From NCBI RefSeq assembly GCF_021403115.1, contig NZ_JAJSSH010000007.1, forward strand, positions 1-64,000: a stretch of DNA of 64,000 bases. Reading direction: 5' to 3'. This DNA is from Sphingobium sufflavum (lineage in GTDB: Bacteria; Pseudomonadota; Alphaproteobacteria; Sphingomonadales; Sphingomonadaceae). Of this stretch, positions 43,381-52,996 are shown one piece after another; within the stretch, counting starts at the first letter, position 1, and every line of letters starts with the position of its first letter. The position numbers and the translations under genes were made by a program. The notes below the pieces were generated by a model. That model saw only the letters and a list, made by a program, of their open reading frames with translations, did no database searches and was not told where the DNA came from.

Positions 43381-43518
43381 ATGCCACAAACGCAACGCCA
43401 GACCGATCGCACGCCCGCGCCGCCGCCCGCCACCCAGTCGGCGGGGCATCGCACCAAATCGGCCCATGAGAAGAGCCGCCTCGACGCAAGCGAATTCTGG
43501 CGTCGCCTCGGCCTCTGA
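43381..43518 (+). CDS. small protein of unknown function, 45 residues
   Basis: Very short gene from ATG 43381 with a strong ribosome site (gggagga, seven bases upstream). The product starts MPQTQRQTDRTPAPPP, has a Pro/Ala-rich N-terminal half, and ends SRLDASEFWRRLGL. It has no signal peptide or membrane segment and matches no family I know. The structured leader and good ribosome site argue that it is real; length and composition argue for caution. Confidence 0.45.
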   Translation: MPQTQRQTDRTPAPPPATQSAGHRTKSAHEKSRLDASEFWRRLGL

Positions 43519-43753
43519 CGGCCCCTGTAACAGCCCCCCCTGTAACAGGCCCCGCATAACGGGCTTTCAGGATATACGGGGGGGCAGGCCGGCGCCGTCC
43601 CTTACCCGATTCGGCACCATCGCAGGTACTCACCGCAGGGGTCAGACACCGGTTACCAGGACACTGGGTTACCGGGACACGGGGTTACCAGAACACGCGC
43701 TAGCACCGGGCCATCACCAACCTCGGCAGATGTCCCATCCTCCGGACAATCGG
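43519..43753. repeat. direct repeats in gap: cctgtaacag x2 and 16-base ACAC-N-GGTTACC x3
   Basis: cctgtaacag occurs twice between 43524 and 43551. From 43646 to 43692 three degenerate copies of about 16 bases, each with acac followed by ggttacc, sit head to tail. No gene is seen. Confidence 0.6.
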
Positions 43754-44452
43754 TCAGCGCAGCCCCTCCAGCCATTCGGCGATCATCCGCCGCCCGGCCG
43801 CGACCGCACCCGGTCCCAGTTCGTCATGGATGGCGCTGAACGACGCCTCGTCCTGTCCCGCCTCCTGCACCGATTCCGGCCATTGGCGGACCCATTCGTG
43901 GAACCGCTCGTCCTCGCCCATCTCCGCATGGAATTGCAGCGCCAGCAGGTTGGAGCCACGCCGGAACGCCTGATGCGCGTAGAGGGCGCTGGACGCCAGC
44001 AACTCCACCCCTTCGGGCAGGGTGAAGGTGTCGCCATGCCAGTGCAGCACTGGCACGTCCGCGATATGACGCAGCGGAGTGGCCACCGCATCCGGGTGCA
44101 GTTCGACGGGGTGGAAGCCCACTTCCTTGTGCGGCCCGGCATAGACTTCCGCGCCGAGCGCCGCCGCCACCATCTGCGCGCCGAAGCATACGCCGATCGT
44201 CGGCCGGTCCGCCTCCAGCCGCTGCGCCAGCCGCTTGAGCTGGCAGCCGATCCACGGATACCGGTCCTTTTCATACACGCCCATCGGCCCGCCCATCATG
44301 ATGAGCAGGTCCGGTTCCCGCAGGTCCAGCGTCGCAAAGGCGGGATCGGCCACGTCGATCCGGTCGAGGTCATAGCCCGCCGCCTCGATCGGCGCGCGAT
44401 AGCCCGCGACGCCCTCATAGGGCACATGGCGAATGATAAGCGCGGATTTCAT
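43754..44452 (-). CDS. class I glutamine amidotransferase-like protein
   Basis: Protein of 232 residues. The nucleophile elbow is GVCFGAQM, and the His and Glu of the triad are in QFHAEMG. LLIMMGGPMGVYE is the oxyanion strand region. The family includes GMP-synthase-like amidotransferases, gamma-glutamyl hydrolases of polyamine use, and proteins of unknown role. There is no synthetase partner beside it. Small-molecule substrate unknown. Confidence 0.9.
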   Translation of the reverse strand: MKSALIIRHVPYEGVAGYRAPIEAAGYDLDRIDVADPAFATLDLREPDLLIMMGGPMGVYEKDRYPWIGCQLKRLAQRLEADRPTIGVCFGAQMVAAALGAEVYAGPHKEVGFHPVELHPDAVATPLRHIADVPVLHWHGDTFTLPEGVELLASSALYAHQAFRRGSNLLALQFHAEMGEDERFHEWVRQWPESVQEAGQDEASFSAIHDELGPGAVAAGRRMIAEWLEGLR

Positions 44453-44578
44453 GGCGTCAGCAATGCACCGCGATGCCGGTGGAGGGAAGGAAGAGCTTCT
44501 TGCACCCCTGCAACATGGCGTTCCTGCCCCCAGAAGGGAATATGCAATCGGAGCGGATCGCGATTTCCTGCATCGCGG

Positions 44579-45340
44579 TCACGGACCGGACGTGGCGGCC
44601 TCTATCGTCCGCTCCCTTTGCAGCCCCCGCGCGACCAGCGAACTGAGCGCCGCCCAGCTTGCGCCGACGCACCATCCCGCCATCACGTCGCTGGGCCAGT
44701 GCACGCCCAGATAGACGCGGGACAGGCCGATCAGCAGGGTCAGCGCCATCGCCGCGGAGAGGATATAGATACGCACCCGCCGGTCCCGCTGCGCGCGGGC
44801 GAGCAGAGCGCCGAGCGTGAGGTAGATGATCGCGCTGTTCATCGCATGGCCGCTGGGGAAACTGGACGATGTGACCTCCACCAGATGATCGACCAGATCG
44901 GGCCGGGGCCGGGCGAACAGCGTCTTGAGCAGGGTGCTGACCATGGCCCCGCCCGCAATCGCCGCCGTCATGAACAGAGCGATACGCAGCTTGCGCGCTG
45001 CCACCAGATAGCCCGCCGCCAGCGCGGTGATGAGCGTCAGCACGCTGACCCCGCCCAGCGCGGTGATGTCCACCATCGCCCGGCGCAGCCACAGCGGGCC
45101 GACGGGCACAGCCGGATCGCTGGCGCTGCGCATCGCGCGCAGCAACATGCGATCAATCGCCAGGCTATCCCCCTCCGTCACCTCCGACGCCAGTTTGAGG
45201 AAGGCGAATCCCCCGACCGCGACGATCAGGAAGACGACCAGCATCCGACTGTCGATGCGATGGGCATGGGGACTGAGGAGGGCGAGGAGACGATGACGCG
45301 GTGACGGCGTGCGGACTGCCGCGTCTTCAGGCGAGTGCAC
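44579..45340 (-). CDS. PAP2 family phosphatase
   Basis: Protein of 253 residues with about five to six membrane helices. The three phosphatase motifs are present: KTLFARPRP, SSSFPSGHAMNS and SRVYLGVHWPSD. It probably dephosphorylates a lipid (undecaprenyl diphosphate, phosphatidic acid or similar) at the inner membrane. The GTG at 45340 is chosen because gagg lies upstream, inside the stop of the preceding small gene. Confidence 0.9.
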   Translation of the reverse strand: MHSPEDAAVRTPSPRHRLLALLSPHAHRIDSRMLVVFLIVAVGGFAFLKLASEVTEGDSLAIDRMLLRAMRSASDPAVPVGPLWLRRAMVDITALGGVSVLTLITALAAGYLVAARKLRIALFMTAAIAGGAMVSTLLKTLFARPRPDLVDHLVEVTSSSFPSGHAMNSAIIYLTLGALLARAQRDRRVRIYILSAAMALTLLIGLSRVYLGVHWPSDVMAGWCVGASWAALSSLVARGLQRERTIEAATSGP

Positions 45341-45351
45341 TGTTCTGCGCC

Positions 45352-45645
45352 TCAATAGGTGCGGTCCCGGCCGCGCATGGCGTGGGTCCGCGCAGGGGAA
45401 CGACCGCAATAATAGAAATGCTGGACGAGGACGGGCGGTCCCTTGGGGGCGTCCGCCTCCTCATGCGCTGCAGGTGCGGGCTGCATGTCGTGCGTGGGAT
45501 CATCCGTCACGATGGGCGTCGCGGCTTCCGAAACCGTGCCTGTGCCGGTCGCGATGCCCGTGTCTGCGCCCGCGTCGTCACCTGAGCGCGCCAGTACGTC
45601 GGGCAGGTCGGTATGGTCGGCCAGGCTGATCTTCTCGTGGCGCAC
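45352..45645 (-). CDS. small protein of unknown function, upstream of PAP2 gene
   Basis: Protein of 97 residues from GTG 45645 with gagg upstream. It is acidic and Ala/Thr/Asp-rich (DDAGADTGIATGTGTVSEAA), with a basic Tyr/His-containing end (LVQHFYYCGRSPARTH). There is no signal peptide or membrane segment. Its TGA lies 11 bases before the PAP2 start and contributes to that ribosome site, so the two look co-transcribed. No family recognised. Confidence 0.5.
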   Translation of the reverse strand: MRHEKISLADHTDLPDVLARSGDDAGADTGIATGTGTVSEAATPIVTDDPTHDMQPAPAAHEEADAPKGPPVLVQHFYYCGRSPARTHAMRGRDRTY

Positions 45646-45913
45646 TGCTGTCCTCTTCCCATGCAGCGGTCCCGTCCGCTCCACGCGGACTAGACGCCCC
45701 GCACCGCCCCTCGGTTCCCACGGTTCGTCGCATAGCGGCGCGGCGGGAGCGGGCAGGCCCACACCCGGACCGGAACGGCGGAGCCGATGCCCGCACCATC
45801 GCGGGAAAAAGGCCGGACACGTCGCTTTTTTGCCGGATGGTCCGCCCGCCCCTTGCCATCGCCGCGCGCATAGTCAGGATGGTGCGATCATCTGTTCGCC
45901 GGAGTTCCCCGTC

Positions 45914-48091
45914 ATGCCCCGTATCGTGCTGCCCCCCCTGTCGCCGGGGCTGCCCCTCCGCTTCGCCCTCACCGCCTCCATCGCTGCCGCCACCCTCACC
46001 GCCATCGCGCCCGCCGGTGCGAACGAGGGCATGTGGATGCCGGGACAGGTGGCACAGATCGGCGCGGCGTTGCGCGCGGACGGGTTGCAGCTCGATCCCG
46101 CCGCGCTGGGCGACCTGAACGCCGCGCCACTCAACGCCATCGTCTCGCTGGGTGGCTGCTCTGCCGCTTTCCTCAGCCCGCAGGGGTTGGTCGCGACCAA
46201 CCATCATTGCGTGCTGGGTTCGGTGCAATATAACAGCAAGGAGGGGCAGGATTATCTGACCAACGGCTTCCTGGCCCCGGCGCTGACCGACGAACTGCCC
46301 GCCGCGCCCGGCAGCCGCATCTATGTGATAGAGGCTCTGCGCGACGTCACACCCGCGATGCTGAAGGGCGTCACCGCCACGCTGGGCGGCGCGGCCCGCT
46401 ACGCCCGCATCGACACCAACCGCAAGGCGCTGATCGCCGCCTGCGAGAAGCAGCCCAACCGCCGCTGCGACGTGCGCCCCTATTATGGCGGCGCCTCCTA
46501 TTATCTCCAGCAGCAGCTTGAGATTCAGGACGTGCGGCTGGTCTACGCCCCCGCGCTGGGCATCGGCAATTTCGGCGGGGAGACGGACAACTGGATGTGG
46601 CCGCGCCACACCGGCGATTTCGGCTTCTACCGCGCCTATGTCGGCCCCGACGGCAGCTCCCGCCCCTATGCAAAGGAGAATGTCCCCTATCGCCCCAAAA
46701 GCTGGCTGACGATCGCGAAGGAGGGGTTGAAGGAGAATGATTTCGTCATGGTGGCGGGCTTCCCCGGCACCACCAGCCGGCTGAAGACCTATGACGAAGT
46801 GCGCTTCAACTTCGCCGAATATGAACCGCTGTGGCAGCGCCTGTTCGCCGAATATGCGACCCAGATCCACAAGGCGACGGCGGGCAACCGGGAGGCGCAG
46901 ATCCGATACGCCTCCATCCTGCAAGGCGCGGAGAATTACGAGAAGAAGCTGTCCGGCGACATTGCGGGCGCGGACGCCATCGGGCTGGACGCGCGCAAGG
47001 CGGCGGAGGAGAAAGCCTATCGCGACTGGATCGCCGCCGATCCTGCGCGCACCGCCCGCTATGGCGTGGCGGCGCGGGCGCTGGACGCCGTGGTGACGGA
47101 GAATAATGCCGCTTGGCTCAAGGGCTTGCGGCAGGGACTTCTCGGCCGGGCACAGCTTCTCTCGTCCGCGCGGCAGCTCTATCGCTGGGCGCGGGAGCGG
47201 GCCAAGCCGGACGCCGCGCGGGAAAGCGGCTATCAGGATCGCGACCGCCGCGCGACCATCGACCGGCTGACGCAGGTCGAGCGCCGCTACCTCGCCCCCA
47301 TCGACCGGCAATTGTTCGAGGCGGCGCTGGCCGAATATCGCCAGCTTGCCCCCGCCGACCGCGATGCGGCGTTCGAGGCGACGCTGGCGCAGATCGGGCT
47401 GGACCGGCTCTACGCCGACACGAAACTGGGCGACACGGCCACGCGCCTCGGCTGGTTGGACAAGACGGCGGCGGAGTTCGAGGCGTCGAGCGATCCCTTC
47501 ATCCGGCTGGCGGTCGCGCTCAACCCCGGCGACATGGCGGGCGAGGCGAAGGAGAAGGACCGGGCGGGCCGGATACAGGCGGCGCGATCCCTCTATATGC
47601 AGGGGCTGCTGGACTATCGAAAGGCGGTGGGCCAGCCCATCTATCCCGACGCCAACGGATCGCTGCGCCTGACATGGGGCAAGGTGACGGGCCGCACCCG
47701 CGACGGGCAGATCTGGACGCCCTTCACGACGGCGGAGGGCCTTGTCGCCAAGCAGACCGGCAAGGGCGAGTTCGACGCGCCCGACGCCGCCATCGCCGCG
47801 ATCAGGGCCAGGGATTATGGTCCCTATGTCGCGCCCGCGCTGGGCACGCTGCCGGTGGATTTCATGTCCACAGTGGACATCACGAACGGCAACAGCGGAT
47901 CGTCGACGCTCAATGCAAAGGGGGAGTTCGTCGGCCTCGCCTTCGACGGGACGCTGGACGGGGTGATTTCCGACTGGGCCTATGCCGCCGACCGCAACCG
48001 AACCATCCATGTGGACAGCCGCTTCATGCTGTGGACCATGGACACTATCGACCATGCCGATCGGCTGCTCAAGGAAATGGGGGCGAAATAG
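45914..48091 (+). CDS. S46 family dipeptidyl-peptidase (DPP7-like)
   Basis: Protein of 725 residues. The signal peptide ends around APAGA and the mature protein starts NEGMWMP. The catalytic triad is His in VATNHHCV, Asp in GETDNWMWP and Ser in NGNSGSS. The residue that sets P1 preference lies in FDGTL; Gly there matches DPP7 (hydrophobic P1), whereas DPP11 has Arg. It probably releases dipeptides in the periplasm. The start at 45914 follows ccggag. Confidence 0.92.
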   Translation: MPRIVLPPLSPGLPLRFALTASIAAATLTAIAPAGANEGMWMPGQVAQIGAALRADGLQLDPAALGDLNAAPLNAIVSLGGCSAAFLSPQGLVATNHHCVLGSVQYNSKEGQDYLTNGFLAPALTDELPAAPGSRIYVIEALRDVTPAMLKGVTATLGGAARYARIDTNRKALIAACEKQPNRRCDVRPYYGGASYYLQQQLEIQDVRLVYAPALGIGNFGGETDNWMWPRHTGDFGFYRAYVGPDGSSRPYAKENVPYRPKSWLTIAKEGLKENDFVMVAGFPGTTSRLKTYDEVRFNFAEYEPLWQRLFAEYATQIHKATAGNREAQIRYASILQGAENYEKKLSGDIAGADAIGLDARKAAEEKAYRDWIAADPARTARYGVAARALDAVVTENNAAWLKGLRQGLLGRAQLLSSARQLYRWARERAKPDAARESGYQDRDRRATIDRLTQVERRYLAPIDRQLFEAALAEYRQLAPADRDAAFEATLAQIGLDRLYADTKLGDTATRLGWLDKTAAEFEASSDPFIRLAVALNPGDMAGEAKEKDRAGRIQAARSLYMQGLLDYRKAVGQPIYPDANGSLRLTWGKVTGRTRDGQIWTPFTTAEGLVAKQTGKGEFDAPDAAIAAIRARDYGPYVAPALGTLPVDFMSTVDITNGNSGSSTLNAKGEFVGLAFDGTLDGVISDWAYAADRNRTIHVDSRFMLWTMDTIDHADRLLKEMGAK

Positions 48092-48107
48092 CCCCCATCG
48101 TCGCTAT

Positions 48108-48204
48108 CCTGCGTCTTGAGCCACCCTGCGTCTTGAGAAGGACCGCACGAACCTGGGTTTGCAGTCCGAGAGGCAGGAACGGCCCTTCTCAAGCCGCAGG
48201 GTGG
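48108..48204. repeat. long inverted repeat with internal direct repeat
   Basis: ccaccctgcgtcttgagaag starts the left arm (48121-48141). It pairs with 48184-48204 over 21 bases with one mismatch, around a loop of about 42 bases. cctgcgtcttgag also occurs just before, at 48108-48120. It lies between convergent genes and has no T run. Confidence 0.75.
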
Positions 48205-48265
48205 TAGCCGCGTTTAAGACGAAGCGATATTAGCCTGCGATGAACGGAGTCTTATCGCGCGTTCA

Positions 48266-49702
48266 TTACCGTACCAAGGCAATCCGCTGCGGATCGCTCT
48301 GCCAGCCGCCGCCCAGCGCCCGAAACAGGTCGATCTGGCTGGCGGCAACAGCGGCGTCTGCCTCCGCCAGATCATTTTCCGCGCCCGCCAGCGTCCGTTC
48401 GGAATCTAGGACGATTAGCGAATCCACCCGCCCTTCGCGCAACTGCGCCCGGCTGATCTTCGCCGCAATGCGCGCCTGATCGGCGGCCTCCCGCAAGAAC
48501 TGCCGCCGCTGGAGCGTGTTGGCATAGGTGGACAGCGCCGTCTCCGTCTCCTGCAACGCGGTCAGCACCGTGCCGTCGAAGGTGGCGAGCGCCGCCCGCG
48601 TGGTGGCCTGCGCCTGTGCGATGCGCGCCCGGCCACTCTCGATATTGGGGAAGGCCCAGCTGAGCAACGGCCCTGCCAGCCAGCGCAACGGCCCCGCACC
48701 GAACAGGTCGGACAGGCCATTGCTGGTCGAACCGACCGACGCCCCCAGCGAAATCTTGGGATAGAGGTCGGCGGTGGCGATACCGATGCGCGCGGTTTCG
48801 GCGGCCAGCCGCCGTTCCGCCTCCCGCACATCGGGCCTGCGAGCAAGTAGCGCGCGGCCATCGCCCACCGGAACGGGGCGTTCCAGGCGAAGCGTGGCCG
48901 CGCGCATGCCGACCTGGGGGGGCAGGTCGGCCGGCACTCTTCCGGTCAGGAGGGCGAGACGGAAGAGTGCCGCATCGCGCTGGGCGCGAAGCGGGGAAAT
49001 CTGGGCGCGCTGCTGGCTTTGCAGCGCGGAGACACGGGCGACGTCGAGACGGCTGGTGCGTCCCGCCTCGAACCGCTTGGCGGTCAGTTCCACGGTCTTG
49101 TCGAGCAGGTCGAGCGTGCGCTGGGCGACACCGATCCGCTCCGCCGCCGACGACGCATCCGCATAGGCCCGCGCCGTCTCCGCCACGATACCGACACGCA
49201 CGGCGTCCGCCGCGGCGGCCGCGGCATCCGCGTCGCCGCGCGACGCCTCTATCGACCGCTTCACCCGGCCGAACAGGTCGACCTCATAGGTGACGCCGAG
49301 GCCACCATCGACCCGCCAGTCCTCCGCCGGCAGGCCCGGCGCGCGCTGGAGGGCGGACGTGCGGCCATATTGGCCGCTGCTGGTGATGCTGGTCTGCGGC
49401 AGGCGCAGCGCCCGGCTTTCGCGCAGCGAGGCGCGCGCCCGCTCCAGATTGGCGACCGCCACGCGCAGGTCCGTGTTGGACTTCAGCGCATCCGCCACCA
49501 ACTGGTCCAGCACCGGGTCTTCATACAGCCGCCACCAGTCGTCCTGCGGCGCGTCCGCCGTGACCAGCGAGGGCACCGCCGCCACGAAGGGCCGGTCCGC
49601 GTTCGCCGGGGTGGCGGGGCGCACATAGTTCGGCCCCGCCGCGCAGGCCGCCAGCGTCAGCGTGCCGACGCCCAGCAGCAGGATGGTCTTGATCGTCTTC
49701 AT
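48266..49702 (-). CDS. RND efflux outer-membrane factor (NodT/OprM family lipoprotein), pump 2
   Basis: Protein of 478 residues starting MKTIKTILLLGVGTLTLAAC with a lipobox (LAACAAGPNY). The two efflux repeats are WWRLYEDPVLDQLVADAL and AERRLAAETARIGIATADL. It resembles the channel of pump 1 in layout but is clearly divergent. ggag lies eight bases before the ATG at 49702. It is four bases after the permease stop and last in the operon. Confidence 0.93.
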   Translation of the reverse strand: MKTIKTILLLGVGTLTLAACAAGPNYVRPATPANADRPFVAAVPSLVTADAPQDDWWRLYEDPVLDQLVADALKSNTDLRVAVANLERARASLRESRALRLPQTSITSSGQYGRTSALQRAPGLPAEDWRVDGGLGVTYEVDLFGRVKRSIEASRGDADAAAAAADAVRVGIVAETARAYADASSAAERIGVAQRTLDLLDKTVELTAKRFEAGRTSRLDVARVSALQSQQRAQISPLRAQRDAALFRLALLTGRVPADLPPQVGMRAATLRLERPVPVGDGRALLARRPDVREAERRLAAETARIGIATADLYPKISLGASVGSTSNGLSDLFGAGPLRWLAGPLLSWAFPNIESGRARIAQAQATTRAALATFDGTVLTALQETETALSTYANTLQRRQFLREAADQARIAAKISRAQLREGRVDSLIVLDSERTLAGAENDLAEADAAVAASQIDLFRALGGGWQSDPQRIALVR

Positions 49703-49706
49703 GCGA

Positions 49707-52700
49707 TTACTCCGCAGCATCGAGGGCGGGACGGGCGGCGGACGAGGCGGCCCGGCGATCGCGCCAGCCCTTCATCCGCAGGGACAAGGCCCGCGTCGCG
49801 ACATAGAAGGTCGGCGTGAAGACGAGGCCGAAGAAGGTCACGCCCAACATGCCAAAGAACACCGCCGTCCCCAGCGCCTGCCGCAATTCCGCGCCCGGTC
49901 CCGTCGCGATCAGCAACGGCACCACGCCCAGGATGAAGGCGAAGCTGGTCATCAGGATCGGGCGCAGGCGGCTCTGCGCCGCACGAACCACGGCATCGAC
50001 GGGGTTCAGCCCCTCCTCCTCCGCCTGCTTGGCGAATTCCACGATCAGGATCGCATTCTTCGCGGCAAGGCCAATCAGGACGACAAGGCCGATCTGGGTC
50101 AGGATATTATTGTCCAGCCCCCGCATCAGCACGCCGGACATGGCGGCCAGCAACGTCATCGGCACGATCAGGATGATCGCCAGCGGCAGCATCAGGCTTT
50201 CGAACTGCGCCGCGAGGACGAGGAAGACGAACAACGTCGCCGCCGCGAAAACCCACACCGCCGCATTGCCCGCCATCTTCTGCTGATAGGCCACTTCCGT
50301 CCATTCGGTGGTGACACCGGCGGGCAGGTTGGCGGTCAGCCGCTCCATCGCCGCGATCGCCTGACCGGACGAATGGCCCGGCGCCGTGTCGCCCTCTATG
50401 TCGATGGACGGATAGAGGTTGTAGCGGACGGCCCGATACGGCCCGGTCTTGTCCTGAAGGGTCGCGACCGCGCTGACCGGCACCATCTCGCCGCTGTTGG
50501 AACGGGTCTTGAGCAGGGCGATGTCGCCGGTATCGTCACGGAACGGCAGGTCAGCCTGCGCGATCACGCGATAAGTGCGGCCGAGCAGGTTGAAGTCGTT
50601 GACGTACGCCGACCCCAGATAGACCTGCAACGTCTCGAACACCCGCGACGGCGACACGCCGATCATATCCGCCTTGGCCCGGTCAACATCCGCATAGACG
50701 CGCGGCGCCGAAGCCTCGAACTTGGTGTGGACCATAGCGAGGTTGGGATCCTTGTTCGCCTCGCCCGCAATGCCCCACACGATCTTGTTCAGCTCATCAT
50801 AGCCACGGCCGGACCGGTCCTGCACCATCAGCTTGAAACCGCCGCCGGTGCCGATGCCACGGATCAGCGGCGGCGGGATGACGAACACCCGGCCCTGATC
50901 CACCGTCTGCGCGATCTTGTTGGCCTCCATCAGGATCGACCCCTGGGTCTGCCCATGCTTCGCCCGTTCCGCAAAACTGTCGAAGACGAGGAAGGCGGCG
51001 GCCGCATTGGGCGCGGCGGTGCCGGTCGGGCCATGGAAGCCGGTCAGCATGACCGCACCCTTGACGCCGGGGATCTTCATCATCCGCGCCGATGTCTCGC
51101 GCAGCACCTTGTCGGTGGCGGTCAGCGAGGTGCCGGGCGGCGTGAAGGTGGCGGCCAGGACATAGCCCTGATCCTGGTTGGGCACGAAGCCCGCAGGGGT
51201 GACCGAGAAGACGAACGCCGTCAGCGCGATCAGCCCGCCATAGACCAGCAGCACCGGCCCGCGCACCGCCAGCATCCGGCGCGTCGTCGTCGCATACCAG
51301 TCGCTCAGCCTGTCGAAGGCGGCGTTGAACCGCCGTCCGCCACGATAGACCATCCGGGCATAGCGCCCCTCCGGCTCATCCTCCGCCTTGGGCTTGAGCA
51401 GCAGCGCGGCCAGCGCGGGCGACAAGGTGAGCGAGAGGACCAGCGAGATGATCGTCGCCGCCGATATGGTCACCGCGAACTGGCGATAGAATTCGCCGGT
51501 CAGCCCGGTCAGGAACATCGTCGGCACGAACACCGCGCACAGCACCAGCACGATGGCGACCAGCGCGGTCGACACCTCGTCCATGGAACGGTGGGAGGCG
51601 TCGCGTGGCGTCATGCCATGCTCCAGGTTCCGCTCGACATTCTCCACCACCACGATGGCGTCGTCGACCACGATGCCGATGGCCAGCACCAGCCCGAACA
51701 GCGACAGGTTGTTGAGTGAATAGCCGAACCCCGCCAGCACCGCGAAAGTGCCGATCAGCGACACCGGGATCGCCAGCACGGGGATGATCGCCGCGCGCCA
51801 GCTTTGCAGGAAGACGAGGATCACGATCACCACCAGCACCACCGCCTCCAGCAGCGTGTGCTGCACGGCGTTCACGGATTCGCGGATGAACTCGGTCGGG
51901 TTGTAGAAGACATTATGCTTCATGCCGGGCGGAAAGCTCTTCGCCATCTGGTTCAGTTCGGCCTGCACCTCGTCCGCCACGGCCAGCGCGTTGCTGCCGG
52001 GGCGCTGGAACACGCCGATGCCGACGGCAGGCTCGCCGGAGAAGTAGAAGTTGATGCCATAATCCTCCGCGCCCAGCTCCACGCGGGCGACGTCGGACAG
52101 GCGGGTCAGGCGGCCCTCCCCGTCGCTCTTGATGACGACATTGGCGAACTGGTCGGCGGTCTTGAAACGGCCCTGCGCCTCCAGATTGAGTTCATAGGCG
52201 GCGCCCGTGTCCTCCGGCGGCTTGCCGATGGAACCTGCCGCGACCTGCACATTCTGGCTGCGCAGCGCCTCGACCACCTCACCCGCCGTCATGTTGCGGG
52301 CGGCGGCGCGGCCGGGGTCGATCCACACGCGCATGGCGTAATCACGCGCGCCGAATATGCGGACTTCGCCCACGCCGTCGATGCGCGCGATGCGGTCCTT
52401 GATCTGGGTCAGTGCATAGTTGGACAGATAGGCGGTATCCAGCGACCGGTCGGGCGAGGTCAGGTTGGCGACCAGGATGAAATCCGGCGTGGACTTGCGC
52501 GTCACCACGCCCTGCCGCCGCACTTCCTCCGGCAGGCGAGGCTCGGCCAGCGCAACCCGGTTCTGCACCAGCACCTGCGCCTCGTCCAGGTCGATGCCCT
52601 GCTTGAAGGTCACGGTGATGGTCAGGCGGCCGTCGCCCGTCGACTGGCTCGACATATAGATCATGTTGTCGACGCCGTTGATTTCCTGCTCCAGCGGCGC

Positions 52701-52892
52701 GGCGACCGTGTCGGCCAGCGTTTCGGAGGACGCGCCCGGATAGGTCGCGCTGACCGTCACGGTCGGCGGCACCACGTCGGGATATTGCGCGACGGGCAGG
52801 CCGAAGAACGCCAGCGCGCCGACGATGGTGATGACCACCGCGATCACGCCCGCAAAGATCGGCCGTTCGATGAAGACATGGCTGAGACGCAT
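49707..52892 (-). CDS. RND efflux inner-membrane permease (HAE1/AcrB-MexB family), pump 2
   Basis: Protein of 1061 residues starting MRLSHVFIERPIFAGVIAVV. The proton-relay Asp pair is in GIVVDDAIVVVENVERNL, and TQIGLVVLIGLAAKNAILIV appears in the second half. Length and domain order are normal. The operon order (adaptor, permease, channel) is the same as pump 1. It is probably induced when the divergent TetR repressor releases its operator. Confidence 0.95.
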   Translation of the reverse strand: MRLSHVFIERPIFAGVIAVVITIVGALAFFGLPVAQYPDVVPPTVTVSATYPGASSETLADTVAAPLEQEINGVDNMIYMSSQSTGDGRLTITVTFKQGIDLDEAQVLVQNRVALAEPRLPEEVRRQGVVTRKSTPDFILVANLTSPDRSLDTAYLSNYALTQIKDRIARIDGVGEVRIFGARDYAMRVWIDPGRAAARNMTAGEVVEALRSQNVQVAAGSIGKPPEDTGAAYELNLEAQGRFKTADQFANVVIKSDGEGRLTRLSDVARVELGAEDYGINFYFSGEPAVGIGVFQRPGSNALAVADEVQAELNQMAKSFPPGMKHNVFYNPTEFIRESVNAVQHTLLEAVVLVVIVILVFLQSWRAAIIPVLAIPVSLIGTFAVLAGFGYSLNNLSLFGLVLAIGIVVDDAIVVVENVERNLEHGMTPRDASHRSMDEVSTALVAIVLVLCAVFVPTMFLTGLTGEFYRQFAVTISAATIISLVLSLTLSPALAALLLKPKAEDEPEGRYARMVYRGGRRFNAAFDRLSDWYATTTRRMLAVRGPVLLVYGGLIALTAFVFSVTPAGFVPNQDQGYVLAATFTPPGTSLTATDKVLRETSARMMKIPGVKGAVMLTGFHGPTGTAAPNAAAAFLVFDSFAERAKHGQTQGSILMEANKIAQTVDQGRVFVIPPPLIRGIGTGGGFKLMVQDRSGRGYDELNKIVWGIAGEANKDPNLAMVHTKFEASAPRVYADVDRAKADMIGVSPSRVFETLQVYLGSAYVNDFNLLGRTYRVIAQADLPFRDDTGDIALLKTRSNSGEMVPVSAVATLQDKTGPYRAVRYNLYPSIDIEGDTAPGHSSGQAIAAMERLTANLPAGVTTEWTEVAYQQKMAGNAAVWVFAAATLFVFLVLAAQFESLMLPLAIILIVPMTLLAAMSGVLMRGLDNNILTQIGLVVLIGLAAKNAILIVEFAKQAEEEGLNPVDAVVRAAQSRLRPILMTSFAFILGVVPLLIATGPGAELRQALGTAVFFGMLGVTFFGLVFTPTFYVATRALSLRMKGWRDRRAASSAARPALDAAE

Positions 52893-52996
52893 GGATCTCT
52901 TCCCTTATTCCCTGTACCCGGAAAGCCCGGTGATGAGCGCGCAAGGGACCGTTGCGCAGCGCCTGCGCGGCCAGCCCCCGACGGCCCGTGACATAA

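Noticed and set aside
45578-48055. Long minus-strand frame opposite the S46 peptidase
   Set aside because: The + strand has the complete catalytic triad and signal peptide; the other frame is compositional.
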